Positions 47,951 to 57,625 of a stretch of DNA of 64,000 nt are shown here, piece after piece. The notes beneath the pieces were generated by a model. That model was not told the origin of the DNA. It ran no database searches and saw only the letters and a list, made by a program, of their open reading frames with translations. Source of the DNA: Azorhizobium oxalatiphilum (GTDB taxonomy: Bacteria > Pseudomonadota > Alphaproteobacteria > Rhizobiales > Xanthobacteraceae); contig NZ_BMCT01000004.1 of the NCBI RefSeq assembly GCF_014635325.1, positions 248,001 to 312,000 of the forward strand, in the 5' to 3' direction. Each line of letters begins with the position of its first letter. Positions within the stretch are counted from its first letter, which is position 1. The position numbers and the translations under genes are program-made.

Positions 47951-48979
47951 ATGCGCAAACATCTCTCGCCCGGCCTCGTCCTGCTGCTGCTGTTCTTTGT
48001 CGCGGCAGCGGCGCTGCCCTTCTTCGTGGATCCGCGCGGCCATCTGCTGCGGGTCGCTGCCATGGCCCTGCTGTTCGCCGCCATGGCGCAGTCGTGGAAC
48101 ATCGTCGGCGGTCTCGCCAATCAGGTGTCGCTTGGTCACGCGGCCTTCTTCGGTCTCGGCGCCTACACCTCCACACTGCTGTTCCTGCGCTTCGGCATCT
48201 CGCCGTGGATCGGCATGTTCGCCGGTGCGGCGCTGGCCGCCTTCGCCGCCGCGCTGTTGTCCTTCCCCACTTTCCGGCTGAAGGGGCACTATTTCGCTTT
48301 GGCGACGCTCGCCTTCGCTGAGGTGCTGCGGGTGATCGCCAATTCGTGGGCCAGCGTCACCGGCGGCCCGGTGGGCCTGTCCATTCCCTTCCTCGGTACC
48401 AAACCCGAGCTGTTCGCTTTCCGCGCGGTGTCCTCCTATTACTGGATCATCCTCGCGCTGCTGGTCATCGTCTGCCTCGCCTTCCGCCTCCTGGCGCGCG
48501 GCGCCATCGGCTATCGCCTGCGGGCGGTGCGCGAGAATGAGAATGCGGCCGAGGTGGCGGGCGTGGACACCTTCCGGGTGAAGCTCACCGCCAGCATCAT
48601 CTCGGCGGCCTTCACCGCTCTGTGCGGCACGGTGTTCGCCCAGTTCACCTTCTTCTTCGATCCGGACTCCATCTTCGCGCTTTCCGGCATCTCCGTGCGC
48701 ATGGCCATGATCGCCATCGTCGGCGGGCTGGGTACGCTGGGCGGGCCGATCATCGGCGCGCTGTTCCTGATCCCGCTGGAGGAGGTGGCGAACGCCTATC
48801 TTTCCTCCGCCGCGGCCGGCCTGTCGCAGTTCGTGTTCGGCGCCATCCTGGTGGCCGCCATCCTGATCCAGCCGCGCGGCCTGATGGCCTACTGGCCCAA
48901 GAGCAAGGCTGGCCGGCTGGCGCGCAAGGACGCCAAACCCGTCACTCCCGCCACCCCCGCCACGGAAGGAGGCCGGTGA
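47951..48979 (+). CDS. Liv-type ABC transporter permease (LivM-like), nitrilase operon
   Basis: 342 residues with about nine transmembrane helices. [24 protein letters not shown] and the coupling loop [22 protein letters not shown] match LivM. It is of ordinary LivM length, unlike the longer LivM encoded at 21170. Its stop overlaps the next start by one base (TGATG). Confidence 0.94.
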   Translation: MRKHLSPGLVLLLLFFVAAAALPFFVDPRGHLLRVAAMALLFAAMAQSWNIVGGLANQVSLGHAAFFGLGAYTSTLLFLRFGISPWIGMFAGAALAAFAAALLSFPTFRLKGHYFALATLAFAEVLRVIANSWASVTGGPVGLSIPFLGTKPELFAFRAVSSYYWIILALLVIVCLAFRLLARGAIGYRLRAVRENENAAEVAGVDTFRVKLTASIISAAFTALCGTVFAQFTFFFDPDSIFALSGISVRMAMIAIVGGLGTLGGPIIGALFLIPLEEVANAYLSSAAAGLSQFVFGAILVAAILIQPRGLMAYWPKSKAGRLARKDAKPVTPATPATEGGR

Positions 48980-49728
48980 TGGCCACGCATGGAGCGGCCC
49001 CCATTCTCGAAGCCTCCGGCGTCGCCGTCACCTTCGGCGGGCTGAAGGCGGTGGACAAGGTGTCCTTCACCCTGCGGCCGGGCGAGATCGTGGGCCTCAT
49101 CGGCCCCAACGGTGCCGGCAAGACCACGCTGTTCAACAGTCTGGTCGGCCTCCAGCGCCTGACCGCCGGCGAGGTTCGCCTGAACGGCGAGAAGGTGTCG
49201 GGTCTCAAGCCCCACCGCATCGCCCGGAAAGGCATGACCAAGACCTTCCAGAACGCCGCGCTCTTCCCCGACATGAGCGTGACGGAGAACGTCATGACCG
49301 CCGCCCTGCTGCGGCACGATCTGGCCGGCGCCCGCGCCAAGGCGGAGCAGGTGCTGGAGCGCCTCGGCCTTACCGCTATCGGCGATGCCGACGTGTCGGA
49401 CCTGACCTTCCCGCAGAAGGCGCTGGTGGAGATGGCGCGCGCGCTGGCCACCGAACCCAAGGTGCTGCTGCTGGATGAGGTGATGGCCGCGCTCACCCCC
49501 ACCGAGATGGACGATGTGATGGCGGTGATCCGGTCGCTCAGGGACGAGGGCCTCGCCTTCCTCGTGGTGGAGCATCACATGCGCGCCATCATGGCCCTGT
49601 GCGAGCGCCTGATCGCGCTCAATTTCGGCCAGCTCATCGCCGAGGGCTCGCCGACCGACGTCGCCAATCACCCCACCGTCATCGAGGCCTATCTCGGCGC
49701 CGGCGCAGCGGAGGCCGCCCATGCTTGA
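48979..49728 (+). CDS. Liv-type ABC transporter ATPase (LivG-like), nitrilase operon
   Basis: 249 residues from ATG 48979. Walker A is GPNGAGKTT and Walker [15 protein letters not shown]. The usual signature is altered: [15 protein letters not shown] replaces the common LSGGQ-type sequence, and DEVMAAL replaces DEPAAGL. DEVMAxLTPTE is a known LivG variant, but the signature change lacks the serine and glycines, so ATP hydrolysis may rely on the partner ATPase. This is noted as a possible oddity. Confidence 0.92.
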   Translation: MATHGAAPILEASGVAVTFGGLKAVDKVSFTLRPGEIVGLIGPNGAGKTTLFNSLVGLQRLTAGEVRLNGEKVSGLKPHRIARKGMTKTFQNAALFPDMSVTENVMTAALLRHDLAGARAKAEQVLERLGLTAIGDADVSDLTFPQKALVEMARALATEPKVLLLDEVMAALTPTEMDDVMAVIRSLRDEGLAFLVVEHHMRAIMALCERLIALNFGQLIAEGSPTDVANHPTVIEAYLGAGAAEAAHA

Positions 49729-50425
49729 GGTCAGCAATCTCAGCGTCTCCTATGGCGGGCCGGATGTGCTCAGTGGCGTTTCGCTGGAGGTGAAGGCGGG
49801 CGAGACGGTGGCCGTGCTCGGTGCCAACACGGCGGGCAAGACGACGCTGCTGCGCACTGTCTCCGGCCTCATTCCCAAGGCGCGTGGCAACGTCGTCTTT
49901 GAGAACTCGCCGCTGCTCGGACGGCCGGCGCACAGCATTCCCAAACTGGGCATCGGTCATGTGCCGGAGGGCCGCCACGTCTTTCCGCGCATGTCCACCA
50001 TGGACAACCTGATGATGGGCGCCTACGGCGACCGCAGGGCGACGGACCTCGGCGCCCGTGTCGATCGCGTGCTCACCCTGTTTCCGCGCCTTGCGGAGCG
50101 GCGCACGCAGATGGCGGGCTCCATGTCCGGCGGCGAGCAGCAGATGGTGGCCATCGGCCGCGCACTGATGGGCAATCCCAAGCTGCTGCTGCTGGACGAG
50201 CCGAGCCACGGCCTCGCGCCCATCGTGGTGGAGGAACTGCACCGCGCCATCGGCGAGATCAACCGGCAGGGCGTGTCCGTGCTGCTGGTGGAGCAGAACG
50301 CCATCCTCGCCTTGTCCGTGGCCCATCGCGGCTACGTGCTGGAGGCCGGCCACGTGGTGCTGTCCGGTACTTCGCAATCCCTCAAGGCCGACCCGGGTGT
50401 CCGGCGCGCCTATCTCGGCGTGTGA
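49721..50425 (+). CDS. Liv-type ABC transporter ATPase (LivF-like), nitrilase operon
   Basis: 234 residues. Walker A GANTAGKTT, signature MSGGEQQMVAIGRAL, Walker B LLLDEPSHGLAPI and the LivF ending LLVEQNAILALSVAHRGYVLEAG. It overlaps the upstream gene by eight bases. The signature is canonical, so this subunit could compensate for the altered one in the LivG-like partner. Confidence 0.95.
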   Translation: MLEVSNLSVSYGGPDVLSGVSLEVKAGETVAVLGANTAGKTTLLRTVSGLIPKARGNVVFENSPLLGRPAHSIPKLGIGHVPEGRHVFPRMSTMDNLMMGAYGDRRATDLGARVDRVLTLFPRLAERRTQMAGSMSGGEQQMVAIGRALMGNPKLLLLDEPSHGLAPIVVEELHRAIGEINRQGVSVLLVEQNAILALSVAHRGYVLEAGHVVLSGTSQSLKADPGVRRAYLGV

Positions 50426-50450
50426 GCCATTCGTCCCAAGGAGCAAAGCC

Positions 50451-51377
50451 ATGAAAGTGAAAGCCGGCGTCGCCCAGGTGGGCGCGGTTCCGTTCGACGT
50501 GGAGGCCAGCGTGGCGAAGGCGGAAGCCTGGATCGCCAGGGCCGGGGCCGAGGGCTGCCAGATCGTGCTGTTCCCGGAGGCCTTTCTCTCGGTCTACCCC
50601 AAGGGCTCGGACTTCGACATCGCCATCGGCGTGCGTACCCCGCGCGGGCGTGAGGAGTTCCGCCGCTATTTCGATGCCTCCATCGTGGTGCCGGGGCCGG
50701 AGACGGAGCGCATCGGCAAGGCCGCTGCCGCCGCCAACACCTATGTGGTGATCGGCGTGATGGAGCGCGAACTCGGCACGCAATATTGCACGGTGCTCTA
50801 TTTCGGGCCGGACGGCACGCTCATGGGCAAGCACCGCAAGCTCATGCCCACCGCCGGCGAGCGTCTTGCCTGGGGCTTCGGCGACGGCTCGACCCTGCCG
50901 GTGTTCGAAACCCCCATCGGCAATATCGGCGCGGTCATCTGCTGGGAGAACTACATGCCCATGCTGCGCATGGCCATGTACGGCAAGGGCGTGTCGCTCT
51001 ACTGCGCGCCGACGGCGGACGATCGCGAGACGTGGCTGCCCACCATCCGCCACATCGCGCTGGAAGGCCGCTGCTTCGTGCTCTCCACCTGTCAGGTGGT
51101 GAAGCGCGGCGACTTCCCGGACGACTACCGCTGCTCCATCTCCGACGACCCGGAGGCCATCCTCATGCGCGGCGGCGCGGCCATCATCGACCCGCTGGGC
51201 AAGGTGCTGGCAGGGCCGGTGTTCGACGAGGAGACGCTGCTCACCGCGGAACTCGATATGGACGAACTGGCGCGCGCCAAGTTCGACTTCGACGTGGCGG
51301 GCAATTACGGCCGGCCCGACGTCTTCACCCTGACCGTCAACGAGGCGCCGCAGAGCGCGGTGACGCGCAAGGCCTGA
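50451..51377 (+). CDS. Nitrilase
   Basis: 308 residues from ATG 50451 with AAGGAG upstream; the frame is open further up but that part is non-coding. The catalytic triad is seen at Glu43 (LFPEAF), Lys130 (GKHRKLMPT) and Cys164 (GAVICWENYMP). The CWENYMP motif is that of true nitrilases. The enzyme would convert R-CN to R-COOH and ammonia. In the same operon as a Liv-type transporter and divergent from aldoxime dehydratase, it is the natural second step of an aldoxime degradation route. Whether it prefers aryl- or aliphatic nitriles cannot be told. Confidence 0.95.
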   Translation: MKVKAGVAQVGAVPFDVEASVAKAEAWIARAGAEGCQIVLFPEAFLSVYPKGSDFDIAIGVRTPRGREEFRRYFDASIVVPGPETERIGKAAAAANTYVVIGVMERELGTQYCTVLYFGPDGTLMGKHRKLMPTAGERLAWGFGDGSTLPVFETPIGNIGAVICWENYMPMLRMAMYGKGVSLYCAPTADDRETWLPTIRHIALEGRCFVLSTCQVVKRGDFPDDYRCSISDDPEAILMRGGAAIIDPLGKVLAGPVFDEETLLTAELDMDELARAKFDFDVAGNYGRPDVFTLTVNEAPQSAVTRKA

Positions 51378-51403
51378 CGTCAGCCCCGTCGCACACGCAA
51401 GGT

Positions 51404-51427
51404 CCCGCCGCAGGCAGTCGCGGCGGG
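51404..51427 (+). terminator. Stem-loop after the nitrilase gene
   Basis: CCCGCCGC (51404-51411) pairs perfectly with GCGGCGGG (51420-51427) around an 8-base loop, about 25 bp after the nitrilase stop. No T run follows, so termination is uncertain. Confidence 0.5.
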
Positions 51428-51440
51428 GCTGCGCGGGGCG

Positions 51441-51473
51441 GCGACAAGCGGCGCGGCGGGGGGCACTTGTCGC
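51441..51473. promoter_or_regulatory. Inverted repeat GCGACAAG-N17-CTTGTCGC upstream of the TrmB gene
   Basis: Perfect 8-bp arms (51441-51448 and 51466-51473) end 29 bp before the regulator start. They contain CGACA and TGTCG, the same half-sites as in 45359-45812 but in the opposite orientation and farther apart. A site for autoregulation by the TrmB protein is a good guess. Confidence 0.5.
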
Positions 51474-51502
51474 TCCTTCGCGGATCGCCCAACATACGAC
51501 GC

Positions 51503-52294
51503 ATGAACGATATGGAAGAAAAACTCGCCAAAATCGGCATCACCGGCAAGCTGTACAAGCTCTATCTTGCTGCGGTGGAACTGGGGGAAGCGCCCGTGCA
51601 GGAAGTGGCGGCGCGCGCGGGCCTTGCCCGCACCACCGCCTATGACGTGCTGGAACGCCTCGAGCAGCAGGAGCTGATCCGCATCGAGGAGCGGCAGGGG
51701 CGCCGCTATGTGGTGGCGGAAGACCCGGTGGGCATGCTGCAGCGCCTCGAACTGCGCAAGCAGGTGATCGGCGATCTGATGCCGCAGATCCGCTCGCTCT
51801 ACAACCGCGCCAAGGGCAAGCCACAGATCCGCTTCTACGAGGGCGAGGAGGGCATCCGCACCGTGCTGTGGGACACGCTCACCTGCCAGTCCGGCCTCTT
51901 GCGCGGCATCCTCTCCATGGGCGAGCTGACCGAGATGCCGGGCCTCGACGAGATGTCCAGCTACATCGCGCAGCGGGTGGAGCGCGGCATCAACCTGCAG
52001 GTGCTGCGTTCGCGCTCCAAGGACACGGAGAACATCTGGGCCACCGGCTCGGAGGAGCTGCGCGAACTGCGCTACGCCCCGGACAGCGTGCTGCTGGGCG
52101 TGACGCAGTACATCTATGACGACAAGGTCGCGATCATTTCCTCCAAGCGCGAGAATTACGGGCTGATCATGGAGAGCGAGGACTTCGCGCGTCTGCAGAC
52201 CGTGCTGTTCGAGACCCTGTGGCAGGTCAGCACGCCGGCGGCGCAGGTGGAGAAGGCCCCGGTGCGGCGCAGGAAGGCCCGCGCATTGGGCTGA
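51503..52294 (+). CDS. TrmB-family transcriptional regulator
   Basis: 263 residues from ATG 51503 (a second ATG is at 51512). Residues about 1-75 form a winged helix-turn-helix: LYKLYLAAVELGEAPVQEVAARAGLARTTAYDVLERLEQQELI, the TrmB pattern. The C-terminal part (about 105-245) is a sensor-like domain with QIRFYEGEEGIRTVLWDTL, found in several bacterial TrmB relatives. TrmB regulators are common in archaea and much rarer in alphaproteobacteria. As the last gene of the operon, 125 bp after the nitrilase, it is the best candidate for controlling the cassette; it ends in a basic tail RRRKARALG. Confidence 0.9.
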   Translation: MNDMEEKLAKIGITGKLYKLYLAAVELGEAPVQEVAARAGLARTTAYDVLERLEQQELIRIEERQGRRYVVAEDPVGMLQRLELRKQVIGDLMPQIRSLYNRAKGKPQIRFYEGEEGIRTVLWDTLTCQSGLLRGILSMGELTEMPGLDEMSSYIAQRVERGINLQVLRSRSKDTENIWATGSEELRELRYAPDSVLLGVTQYIYDDKVAIISSKRENYGLIMESEDFARLQTVLFETLWQVSTPAAQVEKAPVRRRKARALG

Positions 52295-52805
52295 GTAAAC
52301 GTGCCGTGCGGGCTCACGCTGCCGGGCGCCCCCCATGGGGGCCTCGTGGTCGAGATGAGCACGTCCGGGGGATGGGGCCGGGATCTTCCAGAGCCGTGCG
52401 TGCTGTGTCCGTCGCATTCTCCGGGATGAGATCGCACGGCCAAACGCATGCGCTCAAATGCATGACCCGCACTGCATTCCATGCGCGAGATTTAGCGACA
52501 ATTCATCACGTAAGAGAAACTTACTTTTCTTCTCTCATCACCTTGATGGCGTCATCACATTTAGATGTCGCGCTTGCCATTATGCAGTGACCGGAGTCAG
52601 AATAACGTTGCCAGTTGGGTCGATATCGACTGCGATGGCACGGATTATAGCTGTCGAAGACGTAAATGCGTAAGCCTGGATGCGGTGAGCGCAGAGTGAG
52701 GACATGGCCGTGACGGAGTGATCGCACGGTCAGCCTGGAGTACGTCCGGCTTTGCTTCCATCCGATCCGGCTCTGAGAATCCGCTTGAGCAGTGAGGGGG
52801 GCGAA
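52295..52805. other. Intergenic region after the cassette
   Basis: About 510 bp without a supportable gene. A lower-GC patch at 52490-52670 has no clear motif. Short frames in it lack codon bias. The next gene has its ribosome site at about 52793-52800. Confidence 0.5.
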
Positions 52806-53297
52806 ATGTCCAGCACCGCCGCGCAATCCGAAAAGCACGATGTCCTTGACGACGAGACATTCATGTCCGCTGCGGACCTCAGGGCCTATATGGAGCGGGT
52901 CGAACTCGCCAAGGCATCAAAACAGCTGAACGCCTTCGAGGGCGCGGAATCCGCCCGACGCGAGCTGATCAAGACGCTCTCGGAGCCTATCGCCCTGACA
53001 CCCGAGAAAGTCGCGGAGCTGAAACAGACGCTCGCGCACAAGATCAGGAGCGCGGCAGAGCGCGGGGAAATGGAAATCATGGTGATGCGTTTCCCCAATG
53101 CGCTGTGCACCGACCATGGGCGCACCATCAACAACGCAGCGGAAAACTGGCCGGACAGTCTGACCGGCCGGCCTCGACAGGCCTATGAATTCTGGCGCGA
53201 TCATTTGCAGCCAGCCAATTTCAAGCTGCGGGCGATGATCGTGGACTGGCCGGAAGGCATGCCCGGCGACGTCGGCTTCTATCTGAGTTGGGCGTGA
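52806..53297 (+). CDS. Hypothetical protein
   Basis: 163 residues from ATG 52806, which has GAGGGGGG just upstream. I do not recognise a family. The first 90 residues look helical and charged (FMSAADLRAYMERVELAKASKQL), the last 70 have conserved-looking FPNALCTDHGRTINNAAENWPDSLTG and end VDWPEGMPGDVGFYLSW. No signal peptide or membrane helix. It is probably cytoplasmic, and stands alone between the cassette and the RND genes. Confidence 0.65.
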   Translation: MSSTAAQSEKHDVLDDETFMSAADLRAYMERVELAKASKQLNAFEGAESARRELIKTLSEPIALTPEKVAELKQTLAHKIRSAAERGEMEIMVMRFPNALCTDHGRTINNAAENWPDSLTGRPRQAYEFWRDHLQPANFKLRAMIVDWPEGMPGDVGFYLSWA

Positions 53298-53329
53298 CCG
53301 GCGAATAGGCCGGGGGCCACCTGCCGGCC

Positions 53330-56300
53330 TCAGTGGACCTCCTGGCGCGGCGTTGAATGGGAGGCGTCAGACTCGGCCGGCTTCGGCCTTGAACCCGGCC
53401 GCAGACGCTCCCGAACGCTCTGGAAAAGAACGTAGAGCGGCGGGATCACGAAGATGCCCACAAAGGATGCGAGGATCATTCCGCCAAACACCGGCGTGCC
53501 TACGTTCTGGCGTGCGATCTGTGAGGCGCCGGTGGCCACCACCAGCGGATAGAGGCCGAGGATGAAGGCCAGCGAGGTCATCATCACCGGCCGGAAGCGC
53601 AGGCGCGACCCCTCTGTGGCCGCCGTGTGCAGTGGCACTCCGCGTTCGCGCTGCTCCTTGGCGAACTCGACGATCAGGATGCCGTTTTTCGCGGCGAGCC
53701 CGATCAGCACGATCATGCCGATCTGCCCGTAGAGATCGAGCGTGAGATGGGCGATGAGGATGGCGGCATAGGAGCCCAGCATGCCCACCGTGACCGAGAG
53801 CAGCACGGGGACCGGGATCGACCAGCTCTCATAGAGGGCGACCAGAAAGAGGAAGGCGAACAGTACCGCGAAGGCGAGGATGATGCTCGTCTTGCCCTCC
53901 GCCCGCTTCTCCTGGAACGAGGTGTCCGTCCAGGCACCCGCATAGCCGCTAGGCAATGTGGCCTGCGCCACCGCATCCATGGCCGCCAAAGCCTGGCCGG
54001 ACGAAACGCCCGCCGCCGGCGCGCCCTGCACCGTCACGGCGCGCTTGTTGTTGTAGCGGATCAGAGCGGGCGGCCCCACCTCGACCTTCACTTCCAGAAT
54101 GGAGCGGAGCGGGATCATCTTGCCCGCCGCATTGCGCACATTGATGCGGTAGATGTCGTCGATGCTCTGCCGGTCGGCGGCCTCAGCCTGCACCTGCACC
54201 TGCCAGGTTCGCCCGAACAGGTTCATGTCATTCACATAGAGGCCGCCGAGCGATGCCTGCAGCGCCTGAAAGACATCGCTCAGCGACACGCCCAGCACCT
54301 GCACCTTCTCGCGGTCGATCTCCAGATTGATGGAGGGGTTGGTGGCCGAATAGGTGGAGAATACACGCGTCAGGTTCGGATCCTGATTGGCGGCCACCAG
54401 CAGCCCGCGCAGCACCTGTGCCAGCGCCTTCGGATCGCTGCTGCGCAGATCCTGAAGCACGAAGGCGAAGCCGCCGCCGGTGCCGAGGCCCACGATGGGC
54501 GGCGGCGCAATGGGAACCACCGTCCCGCCGGGGATCTGCCTCATCTGTTCGCCGAGCCGGGAGATGACGGCGGCCGCACCCAGCGCCGCGCCCTTGCGCT
54601 CCTCGAAGGGCTTCAGGGTGACGACGATGAACGCCGCATTGGACTGGGAGTAGTTGTCGATGAAGTTCAGGCCGATGACGGAGGTGAAATCCGCCACTGC
54701 CTGCTCCTCGCGCAGCATCTGTTCCGCGCGCCGGATGACATCGCTGGTGCGGGCGACGGACGAGCCGCCGGGAAGCTGGACCACGACGAAGAGCGCGCCC
54801 TGATCGTCCTCCGGCAGGAAGCCCGTGGGCGTTGCCCGCGCCAGCGCATAGATGCCAGCGCTGGCCGCTGCCACCGCCACAAGGCTGAGCACGGAGAAAC
54901 GCACGATCCGCGCCACCGCCGAGCCATAGGCATCGCGCACATGGTCGATGCCGCGCATCACGTAGCCGATCGGTCCTCTCTTCGGGCCATGGGCGCCGCG
55001 CCGGAGCAGCACGCCGCAAAGCGCGGGGGAGAGGGTCAAGGCGTTGATGGCCGAGAGGAACATGCCGACCGCAACCGTGACCGCGAACTGGCGGAACAAC
55101 TCGCCGGAAATGCCGGGAATGAACGCCACGGGCACGAACACCGACAGCAGCACGAGGGTGATGGCGATGATCGGCGCCGTGATCTCCGCCATCGCCATCT
55201 TGGTGGCATCGGCGGGGGAGAGTTCCGGATGCTCCTCCATCACCCGCTCGACATTCTCCACCACCACGATGGCATCATCCACCACGATGCCGATGGACAG
55301 CACGAGCGCCAGCAGGGACACCGTATTGGCCGAATAGCCGATGGCGTTGAGGACGATGAAGGTGCCGATGAGGCTGACCGGAACCGCGAGTGTCGGAATG
55401 AGGGTCGCCCGGACGCTGCCGAGAAAGAGATAGACCACGATCACCACGAGGATGAACGCTTCCACCAGCGTCTTGCGCACCTCGTGGATGGTCTCGGTGA
55501 CGAAGACGGTGGGGTCGTAGGTGATCTTCCAGGCCAGATCCTCGGGAAACGCCTTGGCCAAGGCCTCCATCCGCTCGCGCACGGCGTTGATGGTGGTGAT
55601 GGCATTCGCGCCGGGCGCCTGATAGAGCGCCAGAACCGACGCGGGGCCGCCATTGAACGCCGTCTCGCGATCGAGATTGGCCGCGCCCAGTTCAAGGCGG
55701 GCCACATCGCCAAGGCGCAGTACCGAGCCGTCCGGATTGGTCCTGATGACGATCTTCTCGAACTCCTCCACCGAGGTCAGGCGGCCCTTGGTCCGCAGGT
55801 TGAGCTGGAGCTGCTGGTCGTCGGAAATCGGCCGCGCGCCGACGCGGCCCACCGCCGCCTGCACATTCTGCGCGCGGATCGCCGCGGCAACGTCGCCCGT
55901 GGTCAGGCCGAGGCCGGTCAGGCGATCGGTGTGGATCCAGGCCCGGATGGCATAGTCCTGCGGCCCCCAGAGCGAAGCGTCGCCGACGCCGGGAATGCTC
56001 TTGATATCGTCCAGAATATTGATGGTGACGTAGTTCGAAATGAACAGCGGATCATGTGTCGCCTTCGGCGCATAGACCGCCAGCACGCCGAGCAGCGCGG
56101 AGGACTTCTTCTTGACGGTGACGCCCTGCCGCTGGACATCCTCCGGCAGCTTGGACAGCGCCACCTGGACGCGGTTGTTCATGTTGACGGTGTTGATGTC
56201 CGGGTCGGTCCCCAGCTCGAAGGAGCCCACCAGCGTGTAGCTGCCGTCGTCGCCGCTGACGCTCTTCATGTACATCAGCTTGTCGACGCCCACGACCTGC

Positions 56301-56503
56301 GCCTCGATGGGCTGGGCAATGGTGGCATCCACCACGTCGGCCGAGGCGCCAGGATAAGTGGTGGTGACGGACACCTGCGGCGGGATGATGTCGGGATACT
56401 GGGCGACGGGAATGGCGAACAGCGACAGGGCGCCCGCAATCACCGTCACGATGGCGATGACCACCGCGAGGCGCGGTCGATCCACGAACAGCGCCGAGAA
56501 CAT
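53330..56503 (-). CDS. RND efflux pump inner-membrane transporter (AcrB/HAE1 type)
   Basis: 1057 residues. The proton-relay aspartates lie in [18 protein letters not shown] (transmembrane helix 4), and the N-terminus [37 protein letters not shown] is the standard RND start. Twelve transmembrane helices are visible with two large periplasmic loops. It exports hydrophobic or amphiphilic compounds with an adaptor and an outer-membrane channel; the adaptor gene lies three bases upstream, but no TolC-like gene is present. The substrate is unknown. Confidence 0.96.
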   Translation of the reverse strand: MFSALFVDRPRLAVVIAIVTVIAGALSLFAIPVAQYPDIIPPQVSVTTTYPGASADVVDATIAQPIEAQVVGVDKLMYMKSVSGDDGSYTLVGSFELGTDPDINTVNMNNRVQVALSKLPEDVQRQGVTVKKKSSALLGVLAVYAPKATHDPLFISNYVTINILDDIKSIPGVGDASLWGPQDYAIRAWIHTDRLTGLGLTTGDVAAAIRAQNVQAAVGRVGARPISDDQQLQLNLRTKGRLTSVEEFEKIVIRTNPDGSVLRLGDVARLELGAANLDRETAFNGGPASVLALYQAPGANAITTINAVRERMEALAKAFPEDLAWKITYDPTVFVTETIHEVRKTLVEAFILVVIVVYLFLGSVRATLIPTLAVPVSLIGTFIVLNAIGYSANTVSLLALVLSIGIVVDDAIVVVENVERVMEEHPELSPADATKMAMAEITAPIIAITLVLLSVFVPVAFIPGISGELFRQFAVTVAVGMFLSAINALTLSPALCGVLLRRGAHGPKRGPIGYVMRGIDHVRDAYGSAVARIVRFSVLSLVAVAAASAGIYALARATPTGFLPEDDQGALFVVVQLPGGSSVARTSDVIRRAEQMLREEQAVADFTSVIGLNFIDNYSQSNAAFIVVTLKPFEERKGAALGAAAVISRLGEQMRQIPGGTVVPIAPPPIVGLGTGGGFAFVLQDLRSSDPKALAQVLRGLLVAANQDPNLTRVFSTYSATNPSINLEIDREKVQVLGVSLSDVFQALQASLGGLYVNDMNLFGRTWQVQVQAEAADRQSIDDIYRINVRNAAGKMIPLRSILEVKVEVGPPALIRYNNKRAVTVQGAPAAGVSSGQALAAMDAVAQATLPSGYAGAWTDTSFQEKRAEGKTSIILAFAVLFAFLFLVALYESWSIPVPVLLSVTVGMLGSYAAILIAHLTLDLYGQIGMIVLIGLAAKNGILIVEFAKEQRERGVPLHTAATEGSRLRFRPVMMTSLAFILGLYPLVVATGASQIARQNVGTPVFGGMILASFVGIFVIPPLYVLFQSVRERLRPGSRPKPAESDASHSTPRQEVH

Positions 56504-56506
56504 GGC

Positions 56507-57625
56507 TCATCCCCCGTTGGCAAGGCCAGAGGCCTGTGGCCGCGCCTGCACGGCAACGCCCGGCTTGAGGCTCTGGAAGCCATCCACCACCACCTGATCG
56601 CCCGGATTCAGACCGCTGGCCACGACGACGAAATTGCCCTGCGCGCCCGCCGTCTTGATCCGTCGCACGGCAGCCTTTCCGCCCTCGACCACGAAGACGT
56701 AAAGGCCTTCCTGATCGGCAATGAGGGCCGCCTGCGGAATGAGAATGCGTTCTTCCGGCTTTGCGGTCTGAAGGTTGACCCGCACCAGTTGGCCGTCGGT
56801 CAGGATGGCCTTGGGGTTGGGGATATCAGCGCGCAGAACGAGCGTATCGGTGGTCCTGTCCACGCTGACATCGACGAAGCTGATGCGCCCCACCTCGCCA
56901 TAGGTGGTGCCGTCGCTGAACTTCACCTTCACATCGAGGGATTTCAGGTCGGCGGTGCGCCCATCCTTCTGCGCCTGCAGATAGTCCCTCTGGCTGACCG
57001 GGAAGGTCACATACATGGGGTCCTGACTGACGATGACGGTGAGGACGCCGCTCTCAGGCCCGACGATGTGTCCCTTGGTGACGGTGGAGCGGCCGATGCG
57101 GCCGGAGATGGGGGCGGTGATGTCGGTGTAGCCGAGATTGATCTGGGCGGTCTGGACATCCGCCTCGCCCGAGAGGACGGCACCCGTGGATTGCGCTTCG
57201 GCGGCGATCGCCTGATCCCTCGCGACCACCGTTCCGGCATTACGTGTGAGCAGCTCTTCCGCGCGCTCGCGCTGTATCTTGGCCAGCGTGAGGGCAGCCT
57301 TGCTGCGCTCCAGATCACCCTCGGCCTGCTGCACGGCCGCACTGAACAGCGGCTTCTCGATCCGGTAGAGCGGCGCGCCGGCGCTCACGGTCTCGCCATC
57401 CCGAAAAAGCACGGCTTCCAGCATGCCCTTCACCCGGGCGCGGATCTCAACTTTCTCGGGTGCCTCGATCCGACCGACGAACTCCAGGCTCGGCGTGATG
57501 GGCCGCAACTCAGCAGGCGCAACCGTGACAGGAATGGCCTGCCCCTGAGCGAAAACCGCTGATCCCGTGAACAGCAGCGTGGCGCCCGCCATGATCGCCA
57601 TACGCATATAAGGGAACGAACGCAT
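56507..57625 (-). CDS. RND efflux periplasmic adaptor (membrane fusion protein)
   Basis: 372 residues from ATG 57625, preceded by AAGGGGTG; a longer frame to 57724 is less likely. An N-terminal signal peptide, then lipoyl half-motif EFVGRIEAPEKVEIRARVKGML, a helical hairpin (about 95-160) and a beta-barrel domain. No lipobox cysteine is seen, so it is not lipid-anchored. It couples the pump at 53330 to an outer-membrane channel made elsewhere. Confidence 0.94.
   Translation of the reverse strand: MRSFPYMRMAIMAGATLLFTGSAVFAQGQAIPVTVAPAELRPITPSLEFVGRIEAPEKVEIRARVKGMLEAVLFRDGETVSAGAPLYRIEKPLFSAAVQQAEGDLERSKAALTLAKIQRERAEELLTRNAGTVVARDQAIAAEAQSTGAVLSGEADVQTAQINLGYTDITAPISGRIGRSTVTKGHIVGPESGVLTVIVSQDPMYVTFPVSQRDYLQAQKDGRTADLKSLDVKVKFSDGTTYGEVGRISFVDVSVDRTTDTLVLRADIPNPKAILTDGQLVRVNLQTAKPEERILIPQAALIADQEGLYVFVVEGGKAAVRRIKTAGAQGNFVVVASGLNPGDQVVVDGFQSLKPGVAVQARPQASGLANGG

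Noticed and set aside
53627-57562. A 1311-codon open frame on the plus strand opposite the RND genes
   Set aside because: It is the antisense shadow of two strong minus-strand genes in GC-rich DNA; its product is rich in His, Gln, Arg and Asp repeats with no domain.
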